Of a stretch of 64,000 bases of DNA, positions 18,170 through 28,700 are shown one piece after another. Position numbers and translations under genes: made by a program. The notes below the pieces were generated by a model, which was given only the letters and a program-made list of their open reading frames with translations, was not told the DNA's origin and made no database searches. This DNA is from Oerskovia enterophila. Lineage in GTDB: Bacteria; Actinomycetota; Actinomycetes; Actinomycetales; Cellulomonadaceae. The stretch lies in assembly GCF_001692445.1 (NCBI RefSeq), contig NZ_MAQA01000012.1, positions 28,984-92,983 of the forward strand. The letters are read 5' to 3'. Positions within the stretch are counted from its first letter, which is position 1, and every line of letters starts with the position of its first letter.

Positions 18170-19120
18170 ATGAGCATCGACGACCCCCGAATCGAACGGA
18201 TCCTCGCGGCCGCGTCCCGTGCCCCGAGCGTGCACAACACCCAGCCGTGGTCCGTCCACGTGCACGGCACGACGCTCGACGTGCGCGCCGACGACTCGCG
18301 CCGACTGACGCACGCCGACCCTGCGGGCCGCGAGATGCTCATCAGCTGCGGAGCGTTCCTCGCGAACCTGCGCGTCGCGGCACGCCGCGAGTCCTTCCGT
18401 CCGGTGCTGACGCTGCTGCCCGACGACGCCGACCCCGCCCTGGTCGCCCGCGTCGACCTGGTCCCGGGTGTCCTGCCCGACGCCGACGAGCTGGACCTCG
18501 CGGTCGCGATCGAGCGCCGCGCGACGTCCCGTGTGCCGTTCGAGGACCAGCCGCTCGACGCCGACGTGGTCGACGACCTCGACAAGGCTGCGACGTCCGA
18601 GGGGGCGCGGTTCGTGACGCTCGCCCCCCAGGCCCCCGAGCGGACGGTCCTGCTGGACCTCGTGCGCGAGGCCGAGGAGGCCGCCGGCAAGGATCACACG
18701 GGCCGGGTCGAGCAGGCGCGCTGGGTCACGAGCGACCCCGACCGGCCCGACGGGATCCCGGTCGCGGCGCTCGGTCCCGCGAGCGACGACGCGCTGGCCC
18801 CCGTGCGGCACTTCGGCGGCGACTCCACGAGCGACCGGGCCGCGTTCGAGCACCGTTCGACGCTCGCGGTCCTCACGACCCCGGGCGACTCCGTGCGCGA
18901 CTGGCTCGTTGCCGGCCAGGCGCTCGAGCGTGTCCTGCTGACCGCGACGACCTACTTCGTGCACGCCTCGTTCGCGACGACCGTCCTCGAGAACCCGACC
19001 ACGCGGGCCGCGCTCGCAGCGGCGCTCGACGCCGGGGCGCCGCAGATGGTGCTGCGACTGGGGTACAGCGCGACGTCTCCGCGGACGCCCCGCCGCCCGG
19101 CCGACGACGTGCTCCGGTAG
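18170..19120 (+). CDS. Acg-family FMN-binding nitroreductase-like protein
   Basis: Protein of 316 residues resembling mycobacterial Acg (Rv2032), a nitroreductase-fold protein with two fused half-domains that is thought to bind FMN in a closed site. Family marks are ILAAASRAPSVHNTQPW at the N-terminus, CGAFLANLRVAARR, IERRATSRVPFEDQPLD and the C-terminal LVAGQALERVLLTAT, QMVLRLGYS and PRTPRRPADDVL. Acg proteins are induced by hypoxia or nitric oxide in mycobacteria. ATG 18170 follows CAGGGAGAA; an upstream in-frame start at 18107 lacks a signal. It is convergent with the helicase gene with only six bases between the stops. Confidence 0.88.
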   Translation: MSIDDPRIERILAAASRAPSVHNTQPWSVHVHGTTLDVRADDSRRLTHADPAGREMLISCGAFLANLRVAARRESFRPVLTLLPDDADPALVARVDLVPGVLPDADELDLAVAIERRATSRVPFEDQPLDADVVDDLDKAATSEGARFVTLAPQAPERTVLLDLVREAEEAAGKDHTGRVEQARWVTSDPDRPDGIPVAALGPASDDALAPVRHFGGDSTSDRAAFEHRSTLAVLTTPGDSVRDWLVAGQALERVLLTATTYFVHASFATTVLENPTTRAALAAALDAGAPQMVLRLGYSATSPRTPRRPADDVLR

Positions 19121-19126
19121 GTCGCG

Positions 19127-21790
19127 TCAGATCGTCCCGACCGCCACGACGCTCAGCACCACGGCGCCGGCCTCGTCGCTCGCCGCGAGGTCGACGACGG
19201 CGCTGATCGCCCAGTCGTGGTCGCCCGCCGGGTCGTCGAGCACCTGGCGGACGAACCACGTGCCGGGCTCGACGCGCTCGCCGTCGGGCCGCACGCCGTT
19301 CTCGACGATCTGCACGAGGGCCGACGACCGTGCTGCGGCGTCCACGCCGATCGCGTCGTTGCCGTGCAGGTCGAACATCGGGTCGAGGGCGTCGGCCCAC
19401 GCGTCGCCGTCCCAACCGCTCGCCTTGTCGAGGGCCTCGAGCGCGTCGTAGCTCTCTCGCGCCGCGAGCTCGACCCGGCGGAACAGGGCGTTGCGGACCA
19501 GGACGCGGAACGAGCGAGGGTTGCCCGTGACGGGACGGGCCGGGGCCTCGGCGCCCGTGCCGGACAGCGGGCCGTCGCCGAGGTGGGGGTCGACGTCGTC
19601 GCCTGCGCTCACGTCAGGGTTGGCCAGGCGCTCCCACTCGTCGAGCAGCGACGAGTCGGTGCCTCGCACCAGCTCGCCCAGCCACTCGGTGATGTCCTGG
19701 ACCTCCTCGGTGCGGTGCTCCTCGGAGACCGTCTGGCGCATCGACCGGTACGCGTCGGCGAGGTAGCGCAGCACGACCCCCTCGGTGCGGTCCAGGCCGT
19801 ACACGGACACGAACTCTCCGAAGGTCATGGCCCGCTCGACCATGTCGCGCACGACCGACTTGGGTGAGAGCTCGGCGTCGGAGACCCACGGGTTCGAGTG
19901 CTTGTACGTGACGAACGCAGGCTCGAGCAGGTCCGCGAGGGGCTTGGGCCACGTGATGGTCTCGAGCAGCGCCATGCGCTCCTCGTACTCGTACCCCTCG
20001 GCCTTCATGGCCGCGACGGCCTCGCCGCGGGCGCGGTGCTGCTGCGCGACGAGCACCTGGCGCGGGTCGGACAGCGTGGCCTCCAGGACCGAGACGACGT
20101 CGAGCGCGTGCGTGGGGGACTCGACGTCGAGCAGGTCGAGCGCCGCGAGCGCGAAGGGCGACAACGGCTGGTTGAGCGCGAACTCGCGCGGCAGGTCGAC
20201 CGTGAGGCGCACCGTGGGGCGCTGCCCGCTCGGGTAGGTCGGGTCCGGCACGCGGACGCGCTCGACGATGCCCGCGACGCGCAGCGAACGGTAGATGCGG
20301 AACACCTGGCGCACGTGGCGCTCGCGCTGGGCCTCGGTGTCGTGGTTGGCCGTGAGCAGGTGCTTCATGGCCTGCACCGGATCGACCCCCTTGTCCCCCC
20401 GCGCGAGCACGTTGAGCACCATGGCGTGGTTGACCGTGAAGTGGCTGGTCAGGGCCTCGGGGTCGGCGTCGCGCAGGCGCTCGAACGTCGCGTCGGTCCA
20501 GTTGACCGCTCCCGCCGGCGCCTTCTTGCGCACGATCTTCTTGAGCTTCTTGGGGTCGTCCCCGGCCTTGGCGAGCAGCTTGCGGTTCTCGATCACGTGC
20601 TCGGGGGCCATGACGAGGACCTCGCCGAGCGTGTCGTAGCCCGCCCGGCCCGCGCGGCCCGCGATCTGGTGGAACTCGCGCGCCGTGAGGTGGCGCATGC
20701 GCTCGCCGTCGAACTTCACGAGGCTCGTCATGAGGACCGTGCGGATGGGGACGTTGATGCCGACGCCCAGGGTGTCGGTGCCGCACACGACCTTGAGCAG
20801 CCCGGCCTGGGTCAGGCGCTCGACCACGCGACGGTACTTGGGCAGCATGCCCGCGTGGTGCACGCCCACGCCGTGGCGCAGGAACTTGCTGAGCGTCTTG
20901 CCGAACCCCGAGGTGAAGCGGAAGTCGCCCAGCTCGGCCGCGATCGCGTCCTTCTCGGAGCGGCTCGCGACGTTGATGCTCAGCAGGGCCTGGGCGCGGT
21001 CGACCGCGTCCTTCTGGGTGAAGTGCACGACGTAGACCGGCGCGCGGTGCGTCGTGACGAGCTCTTCGAGGACCTCGTTGAGCGGCTCGACGACGTAGCT
21101 GAACGTCAGCGGCACGGGACGCTCGGCGCTCGTGACCTCGGCGACGGGGCGTCCCGTGCGGGTCTCGAGGTCCTCGGTGAACGTCGAGGTGTCGCCCAGG
21201 GTCGCGGACATGAGGACGAACTGCGCCTGGGGCAGCTCGAGGAGGGGGACCTGCCAGGCCCAGCCGCGCTGGGGGTCCGCGTAGTAGTGGAACTCGTCCA
21301 TGACGACCTGCGCGACGTCCGCGTCGGCGCCGTCGCGCAGCGCGATGTTCGCGAGGATCTCCGCGGTGCAGCAGATGATCGGCGCGGTCGGGTTGACCGA
21401 CGAGTCGCCCGTCATCATGCCGACGTTCGCGGAGCCGAACACCGCGACGAGCGCGAAGAACTTCTCGCTCACGAGCGCCTTGAGCGGAGCCGTGTAGTAG
21501 CTGCGGCCGGGGACTCCCGCGCGGTGCGCGGCGAGGGCCGCGTAGTGCGCGCCGACCGCGACGAGCGACTTCCCCGAGCCCGTGGGCGTGGCCAGGATGA
21601 CGTGCGCGCCCGAGAAGACCTCGATGACGGCCTCGTCCTGGTGGGCGTAGAGGTCGATCCCCGTCTCGGTGGCCCACTCGGTGAACCCTTCGTAGAGGGC
21701 GTCAGGGTCCGGGGTGCCCGAGCCGTCCGGTGCCGGCAGGTGACGAACCAGGCCGGGCTCGGGACGGGTGGTGGGGGTCGTGGTGCTCAT
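19127..21790 (-). CDS. DEAD/DEAH-box helicase with C-terminal DUF3516
   Basis: Superfamily 2 helicase of 887 residues. Motifs in order: the Q-like YAHQDEAVIEVFSG; motif I ATPTGSGKS near residue 67; YTAPLKALVSEKF (Ia); motif II DEFH; motif III SATLGDTS; then the second RecA domain with GTDTLGVGINVPIRTVL (motif V) and QIAGRAGRAGYD (VI). The C-terminal half is the DUF3516 region found with such helicases in actinobacteria, ending in a SnoaL/NTF2-like stretch (NDAIGVDAAARSSALVQIVE...GTWFVRQVLDDPAGDHDWAI). It probably unwinds RNA. I chose ATG 21790 because GACAAT lies seven bases upstream with no Shine-Dalgarno; ATG 21799 in frame would overlap that hexamer. Confidence 0.92.
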   Translation of the reverse strand: MSTTTPTTRPEPGLVRHLPAPDGSGTPDPDALYEGFTEWATETGIDLYAHQDEAVIEVFSGAHVILATPTGSGKSLVAVGAHYAALAAHRAGVPGRSYYTAPLKALVSEKFFALVAVFGSANVGMMTGDSSVNPTAPIICCTAEILANIALRDGADADVAQVVMDEFHYYADPQRGWAWQVPLLELPQAQFVLMSATLGDTSTFTEDLETRTGRPVAEVTSAERPVPLTFSYVVEPLNEVLEELVTTHRAPVYVVHFTQKDAVDRAQALLSINVASRSEKDAIAAELGDFRFTSGFGKTLSKFLRHGVGVHHAGMLPKYRRVVERLTQAGLLKVVCGTDTLGVGINVPIRTVLMTSLVKFDGERMRHLTAREFHQIAGRAGRAGYDTLGEVLVMAPEHVIENRKLLAKAGDDPKKLKKIVRKKAPAGAVNWTDATFERLRDADPEALTSHFTVNHAMVLNVLARGDKGVDPVQAMKHLLTANHDTEAQRERHVRQVFRIYRSLRVAGIVERVRVPDPTYPSGQRPTVRLTVDLPREFALNQPLSPFALAALDLLDVESPTHALDVVSVLEATLSDPRQVLVAQQHRARGEAVAAMKAEGYEYEERMALLETITWPKPLADLLEPAFVTYKHSNPWVSDAELSPKSVVRDMVERAMTFGEFVSVYGLDRTEGVVLRYLADAYRSMRQTVSEEHRTEEVQDITEWLGELVRGTDSSLLDEWERLANPDVSAGDDVDPHLGDGPLSGTGAEAPARPVTGNPRSFRVLVRNALFRRVELAARESYDALEALDKASGWDGDAWADALDPMFDLHGNDAIGVDAAARSSALVQIVENGVRPDGERVEPGTWFVRQVLDDPAGDHDWAISAVVDLAASDEAGAVVLSVVAVGTI

Positions 21791-22008
21791 CGTGGCCATT
21801 GTCGCAGAGCGGGCGCCGGGCGGTGGGCCGCGCTGCCCCTGCCCGCGGGCGCCGTCCTCGGTGCGTCGCAGGGCTGTCGTCCGACCTGGCGGCAACCTTA
21901 TGGCTCCTGTGGACAGCGCTGTCATGCCATGCAAAGGTGCAGAACGCCCAGCACTGACGCTGGGTACACCGAGCAGCCCACGCCGTGGTGGGCAGGAGGG
22001 CGAGCCGT

Positions 22009-25000
22009 ATGACTCCTCGTCAGCACGCGACAACTCGTTCGAAGCAGCACCGTCGGAGCCCGATCCCGTCGACCGCCCTGGCGCTCGCGCTCCTCGTGGG
22101 GGCCGCGCCCGCAGCGACCGCGCTCCCGGCCGCGGGCGCGGCGCCGGCCGCCGCCCCGACGGCGGTCCAGGCCGAGGTCGGCCCCGTGGACCAACCCCTC
22201 GTCTCCTACGTCAACCCGTTCATCGGGACCAAGGACGACGGGAACACCTACCCCGGGGCGAGCGTCCCGTTCGGCATGGTGCAGTTCTCGCCCGACAACG
22301 GCCACAACGTCGGGTACGACTACGGGCGCGACCGCATCCGAGGCTTCTCGCTCGTGCACCTCTCGGGGGTCGGGTGCGGGCTGGGCGGGACGCTTCCGGT
22401 CCTGCCCACGACGGGCGACGTCACCTCGACCGACTACGGGCAGTACGCCCTGAAGTACTCGCACGACGACGAGGAGGCCTCGCCCGGGTACTACCGCGTA
22501 GGGCTCCAGGCGTCGGCGGGCACGATCGACGCCGAGCTCACGGCCGGAGAGCACACCGCGGTCCAGCGCTACACGTTCCCGTCGACCGACAAGGCGAACG
22601 TGCTGATCAACACCGGGCAGGCCCTCAACCGGGTCACCGGGTCGACCGTGACCGTGATCGACGACCGCACGGTCGAGACGACCATCACCCAGCGCGGCTT
22701 CTGCCAGGACACGCAGCCCTTCACGATCCACACGCGCACGACCTTCGACCGCCCCTTCACGACCTACGGCACCTGGCAGGGCGGCGCCGTCACGGCGGGC
22801 GCGGCGACCGCCACGGGCGACGGCCGCGTGGGCGCCTACCTCCGGTTCGACACCACGGGCGGCGACCTCGACGTCGAGGCGACCACCTCGATGAGCTACG
22901 TCGACGCGGCCGGGGCGGCCGCGAACCTCGACGCCGAGGCGGGCACGTTCGACGAGGCTCGCACCGCCGCGACCGCGGCATGGGAGGAGCGGCTCGGGTC
23001 GGTCGCCGTCCAGCGCGGCACCGAGGACGACCTGCGCACGTTCTACTCCTCGCTGTACCGGAGCTTCCTGGCCCCCAACACGGGCACCGACGTCGACGGG
23101 CGCTACCGCGGCTGGGACCAGGAGGTCCACGTCGCCGAGGACTTCACGTACTACCAGAACTTCTCGCTGTGGGACACGTACCGCACGCAGCAGCAGCTGC
23201 TCGCGCTGCTCGCCCCGCAGGAGTCGCAGGACATGGCGCTGTCCGTTGTCCGCGCCGCGGAGCAGGGCGGCTGGCTGCCGCGCTGGGGGTACGGCACGGT
23301 CGAGACCAACATCATGACGGGCGACCCGGCCACGCCCTTCCTCGTGAGCGCATGGAGCCAGGGGCTGCTCGCGGGGCACGAGGAGGAGGCCTACGCGGTC
23401 CTCCAGCAGAGCGCCGACAACATGGCCCCCGCAGACTCCCCGTTCAACGGGCGCGCGGGCAACGACACGTACCTGGCGAGCGGGTTCGTCCCGCACGAGC
23501 CGGGACGTTCGGGCAAGCCCGGTGACTACGACCTGCAGCACGGCGGTTCGGCCACGCTCGAGTACGCGCTCTCGGACGCGATGCTCGCGACCATGGCACG
23601 GGGCCTCGGCCATGACGAGGACGCCGACCGCTACGCCGCGCGGGGCCAGAACTACCGTTCGGTGTTCGACCCGCGCACCGGGGCCTTCCGCGCCCGCAAC
23701 GCCGACGGCCTGTTCGTGGGCGACCCGGACCCGGCCAAGAGCGACGGGTTCCACGAGGGCACTGCCGTCCAGTACCAGTGGCTCGTCCAGCAGGACGTCC
23801 CGGGCCTCCTCGACCTGATCGGCGGCACGGACGCCGCCAACGAGGCGCTCGACTCGTTCTTCGCCTACGACCAGCTGCTCGTGGACCCCGAGAAGACGGC
23901 CCGCGAGGTGTGGGTCAACGGCACCTATTCCTACTACGACCAGGACACCTACAACCCCAACAACGAGCCCAACCTCCACGCGCCGTACGTGTACCTGTGG
24001 ACCGGGCAGCCGTGGAAGACCAACGACGTGGTCCGCGCGGCCCTGACCCTCTTCACCGACGGCCCCGACGGCGTCACGGGCAACGACGACCTGGGCACCA
24101 TGTCCGCGTGGCACGTCCTGTCGGGGCTCGGGATCTACCCGATCGTGCCCGGCACGGACACGTGGGGCCTCTCGACGCCCCTGTTCGACGACGTCCGGAT
24201 CGACCTCGACGAGTCGTTCTACCCTCGTAGCGAGCTGCACATCACCGCCCCGGGGACGTCGACCGAGAACCGCTACACGGCCTCGGTCACCGCAGGGGCC
24301 ACCGCGGTGGACCGCGCCTACCTCACGGGCCCGGAGCTGACCGCGGCGGGCACCCTGTCGTTCGCCACGAGCGCCGAGCACACCGCGTGGGCCACGGGGC
24401 CCGACGCCGCGCCGGGCGCGGTCGACCGGGTCGACGCCGAGGTCAGCCGCCTGTTCGCGGGCCTCTCGACCGCGCACCCGGTCATCCGGCCGGGCGCAAC
24501 GGTCGACCTGGTGGCGAGCGTCGTCGCGCAGGGCCCGGGTACCGTCTCGGGCGAGATCCAGGTGACCGGGAGCGACGCCGTCCAGGTCCAGGACGGCTCG
24601 GGCCCGTGGTCGGTCGTCTCGGACGGCCTGCCTGCCACGAGCGAGATCCCGCTGAGGCTCTCGGCCGCGCCGGGCGTCGCGCCCGGCGCGTACCCCGTCA
24701 CGGTCGTCGTGACGGACGCCGCGGGGCACGAGGTCTCCCGCGAGGTGACCGTCGTCGTCGCGCAGGAGTCGTGGCTGCGCAGCAGCTTCGACAACGCCGG
24801 GATCGGCGACGCCGGTGCGGCCAACGCGAACTTCGACGGGCAGGGGGCCTACCTGCTGCGCGACCTGCTCGCCGAGCAGGGCGCGGTCCAGGGCGTGCCG
24901 GGACTCGTCCCGGGCACGCAGCTGGGCTACGTGCTCGCGGCCGAGGAGCCGGGTGCGCCCGACAACGTCCGCGCGAACGGTCAGGTGCTCGACGTCCGCG

Positions 25001-25614
25001 CGAGCATCGGCACGGCACGCCAGGTCTCGCTCGTCGGCTCGAGCAACAACGGCACGCACGGGGGCGACCTGGTCCTGGGCTTCACGGACGGCACGAGCCA
25101 GACGTCGCGCGTCGAGCTGAGCGACTGGTGCACGGGGTCGCCCGTGGCCGGCAACATCCTCGTCGCCAAGGCGGGGGCACGAGGCAGTGGCACGGGGACG
25201 CAGCGCATCGGCTGCGGCCTGTACGCCACGGCTCCGGTCGCCGTCCCCGAGGGCAAGGCCCTCGCGACGATCACCCTGCCGCGCGCGACCAACATGCACG
25301 TGTTCGCGGTGGCGAGCGATGCGGTGGTGGCTCCGGTGTTCGACGTGGTGGTCTCGGCCAGGGCCCAGTGCGTGGCGGGGCGTGTGGTGCTCTCGGTGCG
25401 TGCGGTGAGCGCGGAGGACCTGCCGGTGGACGTCAAGGTGTCCTCGGTGTTCGGGTCCAGGTCGTTCGTGGGGCTGGCGCCGGGCAAGAGTGCGTCGGCG
25501 TCGTTCGCGACGCGTTCGGGTGCGGTCGAGGCCGGCCAGGTCACGGTCGTGGTCTCCCAGGACGGGCGGTCGCAGGATGTCGTGGTGTCCTACGACGCCA
25601 CCACCTGCGACTGA
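22009..25614 (+). CDS. Secreted GH92 alpha-mannosidase (first copy)
   Basis: Glycoside hydrolase family 92, calcium-dependent exo-alpha-mannosidases acting on mannans and N-glycans. The 1201-residue product begins with a Sec-type signal (basic RSKQHRR, then ALALALLVGAAPAATA) cleaved near residue 40-45. The GH92 N-terminal domain has VNPFIGTKDDGNTYPGASVPFGMVQFSPD and LVHLSGVGC; the (alpha/alpha)6 domain holds FHEGTAVQYQW with the probable acid Glu583 and GNDDLGTMSAW (Asp693/694), the catalytic-base region. After about residue 805 come a NEW3-like Ig domain, an NPCBM-like domain (SSFDNAGIGD) and a 105-residue C-terminal domain almost identical to that of the next gene. ATG 22009 has GGAGGG eight bases upstream. 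Confidence 0.95.
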   Translation: MTPRQHATTRSKQHRRSPIPSTALALALLVGAAPAATALPAAGAAPAAAPTAVQAEVGPVDQPLVSYVNPFIGTKDDGNTYPGASVPFGMVQFSPDNGHNVGYDYGRDRIRGFSLVHLSGVGCGLGGTLPVLPTTGDVTSTDYGQYALKYSHDDEEASPGYYRVGLQASAGTIDAELTAGEHTAVQRYTFPSTDKANVLINTGQALNRVTGSTVTVIDDRTVETTITQRGFCQDTQPFTIHTRTTFDRPFTTYGTWQGGAVTAGAATATGDGRVGAYLRFDTTGGDLDVEATTSMSYVDAAGAAANLDAEAGTFDEARTAATAAWEERLGSVAVQRGTEDDLRTFYSSLYRSFLAPNTGTDVDGRYRGWDQEVHVAEDFTYYQNFSLWDTYRTQQQLLALLAPQESQDMALSVVRAAEQGGWLPRWGYGTVETNIMTGDPATPFLVSAWSQGLLAGHEEEAYAVLQQSADNMAPADSPFNGRAGNDTYLASGFVPHEPGRSGKPGDYDLQHGGSATLEYALSDAMLATMARGLGHDEDADRYAARGQNYRSVFDPRTGAFRARNADGLFVGDPDPAKSDGFHEGTAVQYQWLVQQDVPGLLDLIGGTDAANEALDSFFAYDQLLVDPEKTAREVWVNGTYSYYDQDTYNPNNEPNLHAPYVYLWTGQPWKTNDVVRAALTLFTDGPDGVTGNDDLGTMSAWHVLSGLGIYPIVPGTDTWGLSTPLFDDVRIDLDESFYPRSELHITAPGTSTENRYTASVTAGATAVDRAYLTGPELTAAGTLSFATSAEHTAWATGPDAAPGAVDRVDAEVSRLFAGLSTAHPVIRPGATVDLVASVVAQGPGTVSGEIQVTGSDAVQVQDGSGPWSVVSDGLPATSEIPLRLSAAPGVAPGAYPVTVVVTDAAGHEVSREVTVVVAQESWLRSSFDNAGIGDAGAANANFDGQGAYLLRDLLAEQGAVQGVPGLVPGTQLGYVLAAEEPGAPDNVRANGQVLDVRASIGTARQVSLVGSSNNGTHGGDLVLGFTDGTSQTSRVELSDWCTGSPVAGNILVAKAGARGSGTGTQRIGCGLYATAPVAVPEGKALATITLPRATNMHVFAVASDAVVAPVFDVVVSARAQCVAGRVVLSVRAVSAEDLPVDVKVSSVFGSRSFVGLAPGKSASASFATRSGAVEAGQVTVVVSQDGRSQDVVVSYDATTCD

Positions 25615-25619
25615 CCCAC
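25296..25619 (+). repeat. C-terminal domain repeat, copy 1
   Basis: A 324-bp segment at the end of the first GH92 gene, including the stop codon and five further bases, nearly identical to 28944-29270 in the second gene. It encodes residues from HVFAVASDAV to the terminal SYDATTCD. The rest of the two genes is far more divergent, so the segment looks homogenised by gene conversion. Confidence 0.95.
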
Positions 25620-25622
25620 CAT

Positions 25623-25658
25623 GGGCCCGCCCGGGGAGAGGGAACCCCGGTCGGGCCC
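25623..25658 (+). terminator. Hairpin between the two GH92 genes
   Basis: GGGCCCG-C-CCGGGG pairs with CCCCGG-T-CGGGCCC, 13 base pairs with one mismatch, immediately after the first GH92 stop. It may attenuate but the second gene may still be read through. Confidence 0.55.
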
Positions 25659-25776
25659 GTCGGCGCGCCCCGCCCGACGCGCAGGACACGGGCGGGCGCG
25701 CCTCGGTCCGCCGGTGCGGCCGGCGTACCGCAGCAGCACGTCACGAGGTCAGGGACGACCAACGAGGGAGCAGAGC

Positions 25777-28700
25777 GTGAGAACAGCACGAGGCAGGACA
25801 CGAAGGGTCGTCGCGGCGCTCGCCGCGGCAGCGGTCGCGGGCGCGGGGCTCGTGGGAGGGGCGGCGGTCGCCGCCCCGCCGGCACCAGCGGCCGGGGCCT
25901 CCGACGCCGGGCTCGTGACCGACCCGGTCGACCTGGTCGACCCGATGGTCGGCACGGGGCAGGCGAACGGCGTCGTGGGGGAGATCAACAACTTCCCCGG
26001 ACCGTCGATGCCGTTCGGCATGATGCAGCTCTCGCCCGACACCCAGGTGTCGGTGGGGAACGGCGACCGGGCGTACGCGGGGTACCGCTACTCGCACCAG
26101 GCGATCCGCGGGTTCTCGATGAACCACGCGTCGGCGGGGTGCTGGGTGTTCGGCGACGTCCCCATCCTGCCGGTCGCGGGGGACGTGGGCAGTGCGCCGT
26201 GGGACCGCAAGGAGGAGTTCTCGCACGACCAGGAGAGTGCCGAGGTGGGCCGGTACGCCGTGACCCTCAAGAGCTCGGGCATCGAGGCCGAGCTGTCGGC
26301 CGCGACGCGCTCGGGGGGCATGACGTTCGAGTACCCGCAGACAGGGGACGCGCAGGTCATCGTCAACCCGGGCGGCTCGCTCGGCACGGTCTTCGGGTCC
26401 ACGGTCGAGGTCACCGGCAGCCGCACCGTCACGGGCTCGGTGTCGAGCGGCGGGTTCTGCGGCAAGGGCAACCGCTACACGCTCTACTACGCGGTCGAGT
26501 TCGACCAGGACTTCTCGTCGTTCGGCACCTGGGAGGGCACGACCCTCACGACGGGTGACCGCTCGGCGCAGGGCCGCCGCGCGGGAGCGTGGACGACGTT
26601 CGCGCCGGGTTCGACGGTCCAGGCCAAGGTCGCGATGTCGTACGTGAGCGTCGAGGGCGCGCAGGCCAACCTCGCGGCCGAGATCCCGGCCTGGGACTTC
26701 GACGCTGTCCGCGACGACAACCGTGCGGCCTGGTCCGACCTGCTGGGCAAGGTCCAGGTCGCGGGCGAGGACGCGGACGACAAGACCATGTTCTACACCT
26801 CGCTCTACCACTCGATGATGCACCCCAACACGTTCGACGACGTCGACGGGCGTTACGTCGGGTTCGACCAGCAGATCCACCAGGTCGCCGACGGCCGCAC
26901 CCGGTACGCCAACTTCTCGGACTGGGACACGTACCGTTCGCTCGGTGCGCTCCAGGCGGTGCTCGCTCCTGAGCGCGCCTCGGACATGGCGCAGTCGCTC
27001 GTGAGCTCGGCCGTCGAGGGGGGCTGGCTCCCGCGCTGGCCCGTCGCCAACGGGTACACGGGGCAGATGACGGGCGACAGCTCGGTGCCGCTCATCGCGA
27101 GCATGTACGCGTTCGGTGCGCGAGACTTCGACGCCGAGACGGCGCTCGAGTACATGGTCAAGGGCGCCACGACCGAGGGCCGGACCCCGAGCGGGTACGT
27201 CCAGCGGCACGGGATCGGGACCTACCTCGAGCGCGGGTACGCCCCGCAGACCGAGGAGTTCCGGGGCGACCACCGCGTGGTCGGGGCGTCCATCACGCTC
27301 GAGTGGTCGGTCGCGGACTTCGCGATCGGTCGTCTCGCGGGGGCTCTGGGCCAGGACGAGATCGCGGCCGAGTACCAGGCGCGCGGCCAGTACTGGCAGA
27401 ACATCTTCGACCCGAGCACGAGCACGGTCGCGGCCCGCAACGCCGACGGCTCGTTCGTGGTCCCGGACGGCAGCGGCGGGTTCGGGCAGGAGGGGTTCGA
27501 CGAGGGCAACGCCGAGCAGTACACGTGGCTCGTCCCACAGAACGTCGCGGCGCTGACCGAGGGGCTGGGCGGTCGGGAGGCCGTGGCCGAGCGCCTCGAC
27601 CGGTTCACCACGACCCACAACTCGGGTCCCAACGAGCCCCGGCTCTGGATCGGCAACGAGCCGAACTTCGGTGTGCCGTGGCTGTACGACTACGTGGGTC
27701 AGCCCTGGCGAACGACCGAGCTTGTCGACGAGATCACCGCGACCCTGTTCTCCCCGACTCCGGACGGGAAGCCGGGCAACGACGACCTGGGCGCGCAGGC
27801 GGGCTGGTACGTCTGGGCCGCCGCGGGCCTGTACCCCACGACGCCCGGGACCGACGTCCTGGCGATCAACACCCCGCGGTTCGACCGGGTCGTGATCGAC
27901 CTCGGCGACGGCAAGACGCTCGACCTGCGGGCGCCCGGCGCGTCGACGGGCCAGCGGTACATCACGGGCATGACGGTCGAGGGGCAGCCCTGGGACAGGA
28001 CCTACCTGCCCGAAGGCCTGATCCACGAGGGTGGTGTGGTCGAGCTGGCCTTGTCGGCCGAGCGCGACACGACCTGGGGCACGTCGCCCGAGGCCTCGCC
28101 ACCGTCGTTCCGCGAGGGCGAGCAGGGGCTCGTCGCGAACGCGGGGAGCGCGCTCGTCTCGGTGGCTCCGGGCGGCACGGCGACGTCCCCGGTCGACGCC
28201 CAGCTCTTCGGGGACCTCGACGCCCAGGTCACGGTCGCGGTCGACGCGCCCGCGGACATCACGGTCACGGGCGAGACCCTCGTGCCCGACGGCGCAGGTC
28301 ACCTGCGCGGTGACCTCACCTTCGCGGTGGGTCAGGACGTGCCCGAGGGCTTCTACGACGTCGAGGTCACGCTCACGGCCGGAGGCACCGAGAGGCGTGT
28401 GCCGGTCACGGTGCGGGTCGCGGCCGAGGGCAGCCTGTTCGCGGCGTTCGACACGGTCGGGAGCGCGAGCCAGGCCCAGCGGGCAGGTGCCAACTTCGAC
28501 GGTGCGGGGAACTCGTTCTCGCGCGAGGCGCTCGCACAGGCGGGGCTCACGCCGGGCTCGGCGCACGACGTCGGCGGCCTGCCGTTCGTCTGGCCCTCCT
28601 CGCCCGAGGGCCGACCGGACTCGCTCACGCTCGACGGCGAGACGATCGTCCTGCCGGCACCGAGCGCGGGCTTCTCGCTCGTCGGGGCTGCGACCAACGG

